64,000 bases of DNA from Thermanaerosceptrum fracticalcis (GTDB lineage: Bacteria; Bacillota; Peptococcia; DRI-13), in contig NZ_CP045798.1 of NCBI RefSeq assembly GCF_000746025.2, positions 2,427,001 through 2,491,000 of the forward strand. Direction: 5' to 3'. How positions within the stretch are numbered: position 1 is the stretch's first letter; every line of letters begins with the position of its first letter. The position numbers and the translations under genes were made by a program. Shown here one piece after another: positions 9,070-17,191 of this stretch. Below the pieces are notes generated by a model. That model ran no database searches and had not been told where the DNA came from. It saw only the letters and a program-made list of their open reading frames with translations.

Positions 9070-9097
9070 ATTATATCACACACGGGTCGCAAGTCAA
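9070..9097 (-). promoter_or_regulatory. Strong sigma-A-type promoter of the S-layer-like gene
   Basis: On the minus strand TTGACT, 16 bases, then TATAAT, with TG one base before the -10 (extended -10). This is the best promoter match I saw in the window. Transcription should start near 9063, giving a leader of about 370 bases. Confidence 0.75.
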
Positions 9098-9142
9098 TAA
9101 CCAGAAAATGCTAATTCGCGGAAAATATACAGATAGTTCGTG

Positions 9143-9292
9143 AAATTAGTTGATAGTTGTTGGTTGGTAGTTGGTAGTGAACAACGCTTCCCGATATCCG
9201 ATTTCCGACTTTAGTTGATTCTCAAGTTCATGTTCTAGTACAGAATTGTCGGAAGTCGGCTAGTCGGATGTCGGCGGTCGTTACGTAGCCGT
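9143..9292. repeat. Heptad repeat block with two-armed hairpin, copy a of the conserved-loop element
   Basis: TAGTTGG-type heptads (9150-9180) are followed by CCG heptads (9190-9211), a loop (9212-9248) containing TTCATGTTCTAGTACAG, then GTCGG heptads (9248-9280). The same loop recurs near 12318 and 41471. Confidence 0.85.
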
Positions 9293-9316
9293 CATTTCAT
9301 TATATGCTTTGTCCTT

Positions 9317-10054
9317 TCATCTAGAACCAAGTTTTTGCCGTAAGACGGCTAGAACAAACTTGGGCAGGGCCAGCATCCGCTTATAGCGCGTTGGTTCTTT
9401 ATAGAGTCTGTAGAGCCATTCCAACCCGTAATTTTGCATAACTTCAGGGGCCCGTTCGGCAACTCCGGCCAGGACATCAAAGGAACCCCCGACCCCTATG
9501 GAAATAGGTGCGTTCAATTCTTTTATGTACCGCTGGATAAACTGCTCCTGTTTGGGCGCTCCCAATGCCACCAGCAGGATATCAGGCTTTTCTTTGGCTA
9601 TATTCGACACGATTTTCGGTTCTTCCTCCTGGTAAAAGTATCCGTGGTGATAGCCGCAAATGTGGAGTTTCGGGTACTTTCCGAGAGTGTTCAAGACAGC
9701 TTTTTCCACCACCTCAGGCTTAGCCCCCAGGAAATAGATTTTCCAGCCTTTTTCATGAGAATAAGAAAAAAGCTTATATATCAGGTCAATCCCTGTCACC
9801 CTTTCAGGCACAGGCTGACCCAGGGTTCTGGAAGCCCAGACCACGCCAGAACCATCAGGAGTAACCAAATCGGCATTACCAATGAGGCGTCTAAAGTCAG
9901 GCTCTCGATAGGCTTTATAGATTATCTCGGCATTGGCGGTGACGATATGCCGGGGCTTGCCCTGGTCAATCATGATCCGGATCCACTCCAGGACCTGGTT
10001 CATTCCCATACGGGCCACCCTGACGCCGAGGATATTCACGGTCTCGATTTTCAT
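9317..10054 (-). CDS. tagA: WecG/TagA/CpsF-family glycosyltransferase (ManNAc transferase-like)
   Basis: About 245 residues, the normal family length. It shows VTPDGSGVVWASR, ERVTGIDLIYKL, YFLGAKPEVVEKA and GVGGSFDVLAGVAERAPE, the conserved blocks of WecG/TagA enzymes. TagA moves N-acetylmannosamine from UDP-ManNAc to GlcNAc-PP-undecaprenol to make the linkage unit of wall teichoic or secondary wall polymers at the inner membrane face. GGGAGG precedes the ATG at 10054; the longer frame from 10090 would translate through a perfect hairpin. Neighbouring LCP genes and the distant wecB fit one wall-polymer pathway. Confidence 0.9.
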   Translation of the reverse strand: MKIETVNILGVRVARMGMNQVLEWIRIMIDQGKPRHIVTANAEIIYKAYREPDFRRLIGNADLVTPDGSGVVWASRTLGQPVPERVTGIDLIYKLFSYSHEKGWKIYFLGAKPEVVEKAVLNTLGKYPKLHICGYHHGYFYQEEEPKIVSNIAKEKPDILLVALGAPKQEQFIQRYIKELNAPISIGVGGSFDVLAGVAERAPEVMQNYGLEWLYRLYKEPTRYKRMLALPKFVLAVLRQKLGSR

Positions 10055-10070
10055 AGACGAACGTCCTCCC

Positions 10071-10112
10071 AAAATTGTTCCGGAAAACATTAGTTTTCAC
10101 GGAACAATTTTT
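10071..10112. terminator. Hairpin between an LCP gene and tagA
   Basis: AATTGTTCCG (10073-10082) pairs with CGGAACAATT (10100-10109), and an inner GAAAAC/GTTTTC pair continues the stem. Short T runs lie on both sides. It ends just before the tagA ribosome site, so it could be a terminator, an attenuator or an mRNA-stabilising stem. Confidence 0.55.
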
Positions 10113-10224
10113 CGATTATCCGCTTACCGACTTCCGATTAACCGACAAGAAACTTTTATGTATCTAGCTCTTGACTATCAAATAGTATATTCGGTAGTCG
10201 GAATTCGGAGATCGGATAGTCGCA
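10111..10224. repeat. Heptad repeat block (CCGAnnn and GTCGGnn arms)
   Basis: Short CCG heptads near 10111-10145 face GTCGG heptads at 10192-10224 across an AT-rich middle, the two-armed plan seen elsewhere in the window. Confidence 0.7.
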
Positions 10225-10226
10225 AA

Positions 10227-11189
10227 TTATTTCTTCGCTGTGGCAGTTTTAGGGGGAACTGCTGCGGGTTCTTTGTAGATTTCGGCCATGAGTTTGGCGA
10301 GGGCCTGTCTATCGGCAATCCAGTAGCTGGCGGTCACGGCGTCGCCTACAGGTGCCCCGGGGACCATGTGGGTTTCCAGTTTAATATTCTTGATATCACG
10401 AAATTTATTGGCCAAAGTGATCATTTTGGATACCGGCATATCTGTTTTAACATATTTATTCAATTCTTCCACCAGTTCGGGTATCTTCCAGACAGTCGAA
10501 AAGCTGACAGCCTGCTGGGCCAGGGCTTTGAAAAACTTCTGCTGGCGTTCAATACGGCCGATGTCCCCTTTGCCGTCACTGCGCCAGCGCACATAAGCAA
10601 GGGCATCATAGCCGTTCAGTTTTTGCAGTCCCGCTTTTAAATTGATATCCTCTTCGGGCAGATACATGCGCTGTTCCACGTTGATGGTAACCCCGCCCAG
10701 GATATCTATGGCTTTGCGAAAACCTTCAAAATTCGTCTGCACATAATAATGTACGGGAACATCCAGGAATTTTTCGACCGTCGTTACGGCTAATTCCGGT
10801 CCGCCCACGGCATCAGCGTGGTTAATTTTATATGAACCTTTGCCGGGAATATCCACTTTTGTATCCCGGGGTATGGAAAGGAGGTGGACCTCTTTATCCT
10901 CAAGATTAAAAGAAGCAAGAATAATGGTATCGGAACGGGCGCTTTCGTTCTTTCTCTGATCAACGCCCAGCAAAAGAATATTCAGGATATTTTCGGATTT
11001 GTGGGCTACATCCATTTTATTATTCTTCTCCTTGGGCACCAGGGGATCCATGACCAGTTGGGCTACCTTGTAGCCTAAAAAAACGCACAGCAAAAAGAAC
11101 CCCACGAGGAGGATCCAGCCTGCCGGGGTAAGGGTTTTCTTTCTCTTGCGCTCCAAAGGAGGCATTTTGATATCGTCTTGAGGCTCCAT
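10227..11189 (-). CDS. LytR-CpsA-Psr (LCP) family wall-polymer ligase, first copy
   Basis: 320 residues: a cytoplasmic basic stretch (PLERKRKKT), one membrane segment at about 27-48, then the extracellular LCP domain with LLGVDQRKNESARSDTIIL, LLSIPRDTKVDIPG and the arginine-rich YVRWRSDGKGDIGRIERQQ. LCP enzymes transfer undecaprenyl-linked glycopolymers onto peptidoglycan. The ATG at 11189 follows GGAG by seven bases. It lies between a second LCP gene and tagA, consistent with anchoring of a secondary wall polymer. Specificity between the two LCP paralogues cannot be assigned. Confidence 0.92.
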   Translation of the reverse strand: MEPQDDIKMPPLERKRKKTLTPAGWILLVGFFLLCVFLGYKVAQLVMDPLVPKEKNNKMDVAHKSENILNILLLGVDQRKNESARSDTIILASFNLEDKEVHLLSIPRDTKVDIPGKGSYKINHADAVGGPELAVTTVEKFLDVPVHYYVQTNFEGFRKAIDILGGVTINVEQRMYLPEEDINLKAGLQKLNGYDALAYVRWRSDGKGDIGRIERQQKFFKALAQQAVSFSTVWKIPELVEELNKYVKTDMPVSKMITLANKFRDIKNIKLETHMVPGAPVGDAVTASYWIADRQALAKLMAEIYKEPAAVPPKTATAKK

Positions 11190-11198
11190 TGTATCACT

Positions 11199-11321
11199 CC
11201 ATTAGTTGGTAGTTGGGACGATTTCCGATTTCCGATTTCCGCTTTCCGATATCCTATGCCGGTAATCGGTGGTCGGCAGTCGGAGAGCGTAATTCGGTAG
11301 TCGGAAGTCGGATAATCGCTA
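11199..11321. repeat. Heptad repeat block between the two LCP genes
   Basis: TAGTTGG heptads, then TTTCCGA heptads (11222-11250), then GTCGG heptads in the opposite arm (11265-11321). Confidence 0.8.
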
Positions 11322-11322
11322 T

Positions 11323-12225
11323 TTATGAGTCTTGGGATTTGTTCTTTGTTGCGGCAATGGTTGTTTTGTCGGGCATAGCCAGTATCTTATCCAGGCTGGC
11401 CAGTTCGGGTTCCCAGTACCAGAGACCGTCGATTTTTTTGTTGCGGCCCGGGAGGACCTTGCTGGTGATGCCGTTTTCCAGCACGTCGGGAGCGAAACGG
11501 GAAAGGGCGATCATCTCTCTTATGGTAAAGTCTGTTTCTACATTATCTTTTAAGGCAGCGACCAGTTCGGGAATTTTCTTGATGTTGCCGGTATCCAGCA
11601 TCTTTTGCGCCAGGAGTTTGATTACTTCCTGCTGGCGTGCAGCACGGTCGATATCGCCGTTCTTGGTGCCGCGGAAACGGGAGTAGGCTAAGACCTGTTC
11701 CCCGTCAAGGTGCTGTTTGCCAGGTTTAAGGTCGATCCCTTCATCGGGCACATACATACGGACAGGCACATCCACTTCAATGCCGCCCACCAGGTCTACC
11801 AGCTCTATTAGGCTTTTAAAGTTAATGACGGCATAACGGTCAATCTTAACCCCCAGAAAATCGGAAACAGTCTTTTTGGTGAGGTCTACACCTCCATAGG
11901 CATAGGCGGCATTGACCTTGTCCCAGGCCCCCTTTATCTTGACACGGGTATCCCTGGGGACGGAAAGAAGCTGGGCTGTTTTGGTCTCGCCATCCAGGGA
12001 AGCAAGGATGATAGTATCACTTCTGGAGTTAACACCTTTACGGCCATCCACGCCCAGGATTAAAACATTAAATTTCTCAAACCGGGGCTTTGCTTCCTCC
12101 CCTTCTGCAGTAGTGGCAGGATTTTTAGGGGTAAAGGGTAAGCTGAAATAGCTGTCATAAGCCTGGTAACCCAGGAGCAGAGCGACCAGAAAAACGGCTA
12201 TCAATATTTTTTTATTCTTAAACAT
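11323..12225 (-). CDS. LytR-CpsA-Psr (LCP) family wall-polymer ligase, second copy
   Basis: About 300 residues with one N-terminal membrane segment (ILIAVFLVALLLGYQAY) and an LCP domain: LILGVDGRKGVNSRSDTIIL, LLSVPRDTRVKIKG, YAYGGVDLTKKTV and YSRFRGTKNGDIDRAARQQ. It is clearly paralogous to the neighbour downstream. GTG 12234, ATG 12231 and ATG 12225 are all in frame; the GGGTG ribosome site is best spaced for 12225. The enzyme acts outside the membrane, moving lipid-linked polymer to peptidoglycan. Tandem LCP copies are common in Firmicutes. Confidence 0.92.
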   Translation of the reverse strand: MFKNKKILIAVFLVALLLGYQAYDSYFSLPFTPKNPATTAEGEEAKPRFEKFNVLILGVDGRKGVNSRSDTIILASLDGETKTAQLLSVPRDTRVKIKGAWDKVNAAYAYGGVDLTKKTVSDFLGVKIDRYAVINFKSLIELVDLVGGIEVDVPVRMYVPDEGIDLKPGKQHLDGEQVLAYSRFRGTKNGDIDRAARQQEVIKLLAQKMLDTGNIKKIPELVAALKDNVETDFTIREMIALSRFAPDVLENGITSKVLPGRNKKIDGLWYWEPELASLDKILAMPDKTTIAATKNKSQDS

Positions 12226-12237
12226 AGTCATCACCCT

Positions 12238-12446
12238 ATTAGTTCGCAGTTCGCAGTTGGCAGTTCGCAGTTGGTAGTTGTTGGTTGTTAGTGGGGACGA
12301 TTTCCGATTTCCGAATTTAGTTGCTTCTCAAGTTCATGTTCTAGTACAGCATTGTCGGAAGTCGGCAGTCGGAGAGCGGAAGTCAGTAATCAGTAGTCGG
12401 TTGTCGAAAATCAGAAATCGGAAATCGGAAGTCGGTTAACGGTTTA
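12238..12446. repeat. Heptad repeat block, copy b of the conserved-loop element
   Basis: CAGTTCG/CAGTTGG heptads (12243-12275), CCGATTT heptads, a loop at 12318-12358 with TTCATGTTCTAGTACAGC, GTCGG heptads, and ACGGTTA heptads that run into the stop codon of the next gene. Confidence 0.85.
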
Positions 12447-12449
12447 CGG

Positions 12450-13025
12450 TTAACGCAATATGGTTGCCGTTTGGGTGTCGTTGTCCCATTCCAGCTTCGC
12501 GCCAAGGGATTCACCCACAAAACGCAAAGGCACCATGGTGCGCCCTTCGCTGATAATGGGGGATGTGTCTAAAGTGACACTTTTCCCGTTGACATAAGCT
12601 TTAGTCTTTCCTATATATAGTTCAATTTTTAGATTATCTAAAGTATAGGTAACTTTACGGGTCTTGTCATCCCAGGAAAAATTGGCACCAAAGGCCTCAC
12701 CGATAAAGCGCACGGGAACCATAGTACGCCCGTTTTGGTTTATGGGAGCTACATCCAACTGAGTAGTCTTGTCATCTATGACCGCACTTTTTTGCCCGAT
12801 GGTTACTTTAATGGTGGTAGTCAACTGGGTTCTTATTTTACGAATGTCGTTTTCCAGTTGGGCAAAGGTGGTTTTTAAAGCGTTAATCTGCTGTTCCAAA
12901 GGACTAGTGGCATTTTTCAACCAGTTATCAAAGTAAAGTTTGGTCATCAGCTGTTCTTCCGCCCAAACTGGAAAGCTCAGCGCAATAAGGCTCAGGCAGA
13001 TGGCAATGATTAAGTGTTTCTTCAT
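12450..13025 (-). CDS. Secreted protein with copper-amine-oxidase-N-like domain
   Basis: 191 residues. Signal peptide 1-22 (LSLIALSFPVWA), a coiled-coil stretch at about 25-70 (LEQQINALKTTFAQLENDI), then two halves of a CuAO-N-like domain, each with APINQNGRTMVPVRFIGEAF or SPIISEGRTMVPLRFVGESL. The same module ends the S-layer-like protein at 6542. It carries no amine oxidase active site and probably serves wall binding. AAGGGG precedes the ATG. The stop codon TAA lies inside an ACGGTTA heptad tract. Function beyond surface location is unknown. Confidence 0.8.
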   Translation of the reverse strand: MKKHLIIAICLSLIALSFPVWAEEQLMTKLYFDNWLKNATSPLEQQINALKTTFAQLENDIRKIRTQLTTTIKVTIGQKSAVIDDKTTQLDVAPINQNGRTMVPVRFIGEAFGANFSWDDKTRKVTYTLDNLKIELYIGKTKAYVNGKSVTLDTSPIISEGRTMVPLRFVGESLGAKLEWDNDTQTATILR

Positions 13026-13045
13026 TTTGAAGTACCCCTTGCTAG

Positions 13046-13222
13046 CGAGTTACTAGTTACTAGTTCCTAGTTACTAGTGTTTTTGGGTCGGGCTTCGGAT
13101 GTCGGATGTCGGAAAGCGGAAGTCGTTATTTTTTCGGGTAACAATAAGTATTCTACAAGAAGGGAAGTAATCCTGCAAGAAAGGAGTCAGTTACTAGTTA
13201 CTAGTTCCTAGTTATTAGTGGT
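13046..13222. repeat. Heptad repeat block upstream of the CuAO-domain gene
   Basis: TAGTTAC heptads (13030-13078), GTCGGAT heptads (13093-13125) and a second TAGTTAC tract (13190-13220). The gap 13026-13329 otherwise shows no gene; 13223-13329 is AT-rich unique sequence. Confidence 0.8.
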
Positions 13223-13329
13223 AAAAGTACCACTTACCGGACTCCGTTCATGGTCTCTGCTCACTAAATGGGACTAACCATAATGATATAACTTCTCCGT
13301 TATTATTTACAGACGGAAAAATGCGAAAA

Positions 13330-16300
13330 TTAGTTCCGCACTTTTAAATAATCGCCTTCCCACAGGGTTGCTTTCAATTCTGCCGGCTTTTCGTTGAATT
13401 GCACGGGCAGAATAAGTTTTCCATTCTGGATTTCGTAAGCCTGGTCGTTTATCTCCAGTAGACCTGATACCGGCTTTTTGCTATGTCTTTCTCTTACCTG
13501 GAGGGTAATAAACCCGTGCTCCCTTTCTTGTTCAGAGGCCTGATAGGTGATGAGATATTTATCTTTAAAGTTGCTTGGCCCCGGTTCAGGGACACCTTTC
13601 AGGGCAACATTAAGCTGATAATTGGAGGCTGTTAAATCATAGAGGCTCAACGTTGCGGAACTGTAGACGACAATTTCCCAGGTACCCGGTTCGGGAGCAG
13701 GATAGTTAATGGATACTTTACCTTTTACGTCAGCTGCCACAGGTCCTACACCGGCATAATCGCTCATCCGCATTTCTCTCCCCAGAGGGTCGAAGAGATG
13801 GAGGCGGGCCCGGCCTTGGTATTTGCCGGTGGTATCGGGAAAAACTGAAAGGTCTATTTTAATGTTTTCAGTACCCACAGGTACCCTGACAAAGTAGCGC
13901 TCATACTGGCCCGCCCCTAGCTGGGACAAGATGGTATGCTCATAACCGTTGTTCTTTTCCAGTTTCAAGGCCTGGCCTGCGGTAACGGGCACCATTACGT
14001 CTTTGCCGGGGGAATCCGGGTCGTCCCCCGCCAGGATTTGACTTTCTACGCCGGTAAGATTGAAGGTTACAGGAACCCGCCTTACCTTCCCTGTAGGGAG
14101 GTATGTTTTTTTCCTGGTTACCTGGGCAAAGGAAAGGTTGTTTTCCCAGATAATGGTCTTATTTTCTTTGCTTTCGTTACTTACCTCAAGATAGAGTTGT
14201 TTGGGTTCAAACTCCCTGGCCAAAACACCCTGGCCTGTCCCGAAATCGGCATTAAAGGCCCTGATCGGTAATTCCCGGCTCAACAGGTTTTCTTTTAAAA
14301 GCAGCCAGGCTTTGTAGACGTCCAGGACACCCCGGCCCTGAGCAGCCGCCTCCAGCCCGGGCAGTAAGCGTGCACCCTGGAGAAGGGCCGCTTTAAGTTC
14401 TTGTGTCGTAACCTTAAGTTTCTTTTTCTCAACGGCCTCTTTGAGCAAAGCCACTGCACCCGCTGCGTGGGGAGCCGCCATGCTGCTTCCTTCCACCAGG
14501 CTGTATTTATCGCCATTCCAGAGGGGTATGGTAGAATAGGCACTGCCGGGAGCCGCAAGGCTGGGAAACCAGGCGCCGTCTTTACGGGGCCCTACAGAAC
14601 TGAAATACCAGAGGGTTTCTTTCTCTACTTTCCAACCATAATCAACCTCCCACATGAGAGGAGAAATATAGGCCCCTACGCTGATGGCTTCATCGGCATC
14701 AGCGGGAGTAGCCAGAGAAGCAAGGCCGGGGCCTGTGTTTCCGGCAGCAATGGTAAAAACAACTCCTTTATCCCTGCTTAACTCATTCACCAGCTGGGCA
14801 AGGGAACTCTTACCTGCCGAATCATCCTGGTACTGCCCCAAACTAAGGTTAATAATCTGAGCCCCTTTGGAGACTGCCAGTTTAACGGCCTCCTCTATCT
14901 TATCCCAGTCAGCCAGGCCATCCATTTCGATGGCTTTTATCACCAGGAGCCGGGCCCCGGGGGCAACGCCTTTGACCTCTCCGTTGGCAGCAGCGATTCC
15001 GGCTACATGGGTGCCGTGGCCGTTGCCGTCAAAACCGAACTTAACATAGTCCCCGTTCTCCGCAATTTCCGCCACCACAAGGCTGAAGGGATGTTCTTTT
15101 TTGTTCAGCGTCACGTAAGCCGGGTCATCACGGTAAACCCGCATAATTCTGTCATCACTGAAATCCCGATTCTGGTTGGCGTCAAGGACCACGGCGTTAT
15201 ATTTACCGGGTGTTTCAGTATCCAGAAGCAGTACGCCTATTTTCTCATTCTTAAAATCTCCTGTGGATTCTTCGTATTCAAGGAGGTCCGGGGGCAGGAT
15301 TGCTATGGTTTCCAGAAAGCCCAGGCGAAAGACTTGGCTCTTGGATTCCAAATAACCCAACTGGTATTCTCTGTCCTCTACCCGTATCTTTTGGTTAAAG
15401 GCCTTAAGGCTGTGGGGCGTCTTAACCTGGCCTTCTCTGGTCAGGTCCAGCCAGTCCACAATCTTAGGTTCACCCCGGGTTGTCCACTGCAAATCGGGAT
15501 GAGCAACATCCACGCCCGTGTCTATAATGGCGATTAGCTGCCCGGCGCCGTCCACCCCCAGCATACTTTCCAGCCGATCGGCGTTGATCTCGGCTTTCGT
15601 AACCTTCAGGCTCAAAGGGGGATTTTCCCGGGAGATTGATGCTTTGTTTTCCCCGTCGGCCGAGAATTTCGGCTTTGTATCCTCTGCGTGTCTTATTCCT
15701 GAAGGGAGAGGCCTGCTGTTTACGGAGAAGATAAGATGGTTTTCTTTATTAGCACCTTGTTCTATCAAGACAACTTTACCCTCTTTGTTAAGGAGAAGGT
15801 TAACATATTCCGAACCTGACATGTCTTGCTTTTTTTCCAATAGATAGTTAAGATAGTTCTCTGCAAGGGAAAAAATTTCATCACGGCCCCTTATCTCCAG
15901 GGAAATGGATCTTTTAGCAGGGTCTAAGCTTAAAAGCCTGCCGGAAATATCAAAAAGGTCACCGCGCAGGTATAGAAAGCGGTGTAAGGCGGCAGCCACT
16001 TCTCCGCGCGTGGCAGACGCAAGCCCGCCCAAACGTCCCGGTTCTTCAGCCTTCATGATTCCCAGCTCCAGAGCCCTGGCCACATAGGGTCTTGCATAAA
16101 AGGGGATTTCTTCAACATCCTGATAGCCTGAAAGATTATTTAACCCAGGCTTCCCTAATTCCCCCAGACCCCTCAATAAGATGATGGCCACCTGGTAGCG
16201 GGGAATTTCTTCCTCGGGGTGGAAATAACCGCCGGGATATCCCACCATCATGCCCTGTTCTTCGTTTAATAAGATATCCCCTTTAGCCCAATGGTCGTTG

Positions 16301-16593
16301 GCCACATCTTGAAAGGGTGAATTTATCTGCTGCAGGATACTTACTTCATCGCTTTTGTTTTCTATATTATTGATAAACCTGGCCATTTGGGCCCGCGTCA
16401 CTTTATCCCGGGGGCGAAACCCATCGGGGAACCCGGCTACGATGCCCCTGGCCCAGAGATGAATAATCTCCTTTTTATAAGGATCCTGGGCTATATCGTT
16501 AAAGGGCAGTGTATTTGCACCTAAGCTTGGGGTTATGAAACTATAAATTGATACAATTGCTGCTAGTAAGGCAATTCTTAAGAGACGTCTCAT
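13330..16593 (-). CDS. SLH-anchored subtilisin-like (S8) serine protease
   Basis: About 1087 residues from the ATG at 16593, which is preceded by GGGAAGTGAG; longer frames would read through promoter DNA. Signal peptide 1-26. Three SLH domains follow at about 28-75, 93-140 and 155-205. The S8 catalytic triad is D358 (IAIIDTGVD), H526 (GNGHGTHVAGI) and S704 (EGSSMAAPHAAG), with oxyanion N619 (IAAGNT). The ~168-residue gap between Asp and His is far longer than in subtilisin and resembles the insertion in pyrolysin/TPPII-type subtilases. The last ~350 residues are beta-rich. Known families predict a protease bound to secondary wall polymer through its SLH domains. Confidence 0.93.
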   Translation of the reverse strand: MRRLLRIALLAAIVSIYSFITPSLGANTLPFNDIAQDPYKKEIIHLWARGIVAGFPDGFRPRDKVTRAQMARFINNIENKSDEVSILQQINSPFQDVANDHWAKGDILLNEEQGMMVGYPGGYFHPEEEIPRYQVAIILLRGLGELGKPGLNNLSGYQDVEEIPFYARPYVARALELGIMKAEEPGRLGGLASATRGEVAAALHRFLYLRGDLFDISGRLLSLDPAKRSISLEIRGRDEIFSLAENYLNYLLEKKQDMSGSEYVNLLLNKEGKVVLIEQGANKENHLIFSVNSRPLPSGIRHAEDTKPKFSADGENKASISRENPPLSLKVTKAEINADRLESMLGVDGAGQLIAIIDTGVDVAHPDLQWTTRGEPKIVDWLDLTREGQVKTPHSLKAFNQKIRVEDREYQLGYLESKSQVFRLGFLETIAILPPDLLEYEESTGDFKNEKIGVLLLDTETPGKYNAVVLDANQNRDFSDDRIMRVYRDDPAYVTLNKKEHPFSLVVAEIAENGDYVKFGFDGNGHGTHVAGIAAANGEVKGVAPGARLLVIKAIEMDGLADWDKIEEAVKLAVSKGAQIINLSLGQYQDDSAGKSSLAQLVNELSRDKGVVFTIAAGNTGPGLASLATPADADEAISVGAYISPLMWEVDYGWKVEKETLWYFSSVGPRKDGAWFPSLAAPGSAYSTIPLWNGDKYSLVEGSSMAAPHAAGAVALLKEAVEKKKLKVTTQELKAALLQGARLLPGLEAAAQGRGVLDVYKAWLLLKENLLSRELPIRAFNADFGTGQGVLAREFEPKQLYLEVSNESKENKTIIWENNLSFAQVTRKKTYLPTGKVRRVPVTFNLTGVESQILAGDDPDSPGKDVMVPVTAGQALKLEKNNGYEHTILSQLGAGQYERYFVRVPVGTENIKIDLSVFPDTTGKYQGRARLHLFDPLGREMRMSDYAGVGPVAADVKGKVSINYPAPEPGTWEIVVYSSATLSLYDLTASNYQLNVALKGVPEPGPSNFKDKYLITYQASEQEREHGFITLQVRERHSKKPVSGLLEINDQAYEIQNGKLILPVQFNEKPAELKATLWEGDYLKVRN

Positions 16594-16761
16594 TTTCTCA
16601 CTTCCCTGGATTTTGTTCTTTATATCTGACTTCCACATGCAACAGCAAAATACCTTCCTTTTCCCGAAAAATGTCGGGAAGTATGTAGTTGGTAGTTGGT
16701 AGTTCATTTCTAAACTAATATCTGGAAATGAGGTTGTATTGTCAGGAGGAGTTGTTAATTT

Positions 16762-16791
16762 ATTATAAGCTAATATTAGAAATTTTTTCAA
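16762..16791 (-). promoter_or_regulatory. Promoter of the SLH protease gene
   Basis: On the minus strand TTGAAA, 18 bases, TATAAT. The leader to the ATG at 16593 is about 160 bases. It includes TAGTTGG-type heptads (16683-16706) and a small hairpin TTCCCGA/TCGGGAA (16662-16684). Confidence 0.5.
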
Positions 16792-16808
16792 AACATTATA
16801 ACTATGTA

Positions 16809-16837
16809 TTAACTTTTATCAGGAGATAGTGTATAAT
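16809..16837 (+). promoter_or_regulatory. Promoter of the small plus-strand gene
   Basis: TTAACT, 17 bases, TATAAT on the plus strand, about 100 bases ahead of the only plus-strand gene and divergent from the protease promoter. No other gene lies in 16594-16935. Confidence 0.5.
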
Positions 16838-16935
16838 AAACATGTGAAGGTGAGTGCAAGCACTTTCTTTCGAAGAACAACACAATAATATTATACAATT
16901 CTATGTTAATACATAGTGAGAAGGGGTGTATGAAA

Positions 16936-17121
16936 ATGACAGAGAGTCAATTGAACGCTCTGCGCCGTGAACGCAGTCGTCTTCTTGATGCCTGGAGAGT
17001 TGCTGACGGTTCAAATAAAATGGCAATTCTTGTACGCATAGGCGACATTGATGAAGAGCTGGGAAAGTATACAGATAAAGCTGCAGAAAAAGCGGCCAGA
17101 CCACGCAGATTTTTCCGCTAA
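16936..17121 (+). CDS. Small conserved-looking charged protein, unknown function
   Basis: 61 residues from the ATG at 16936, nine bases after AAGGGG; the in-frame ATG at 16930 is too close to that site. The protein is helical and charged (MTESQLNALRRERSRLLDAW), with a DIDEELGKYTDKAAEKAARP segment and a basic aromatic end (RRFFR). I recognise no domain. It has its own promoter and a terminator behind it, which supports a real gene even though it is short. It is the only gene on the plus strand here. It could be a small regulatory or DNA-binding protein; nothing shows that directly. Confidence 0.6.
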   Translation: MTESQLNALRRERSRLLDAWRVADGSNKMAILVRIGDIDEELGKYTDKAAEKAARPRRFFR

Positions 17122-17161
17122 TTCCGCTGATGCGGAGTTGGTAGTTGGCAGTGAAAAAGTG

Positions 17162-17185
17162 AAGCCGGGAGATGTCTCCCGGCTT
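17162..17185. terminator. Bidirectional terminator between convergent genes
   Basis: AAGCCGGGAGA pairs with TCTCCCGGCTT around a 2-base loop. It lies between the plus-strand small gene and the minus-strand toxin-like gene, with T-rich stretches on both outer sides. Confidence 0.75.
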
Positions 17186-17191
17186 TGGTCA

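Noticed and set aside
16594-16791. 66-residue N-terminal extension of the SLH protease
   Set aside because: It would translate the promoter and heptad DNA and precedes a clear signal peptide with its own ribosome site at 16593.
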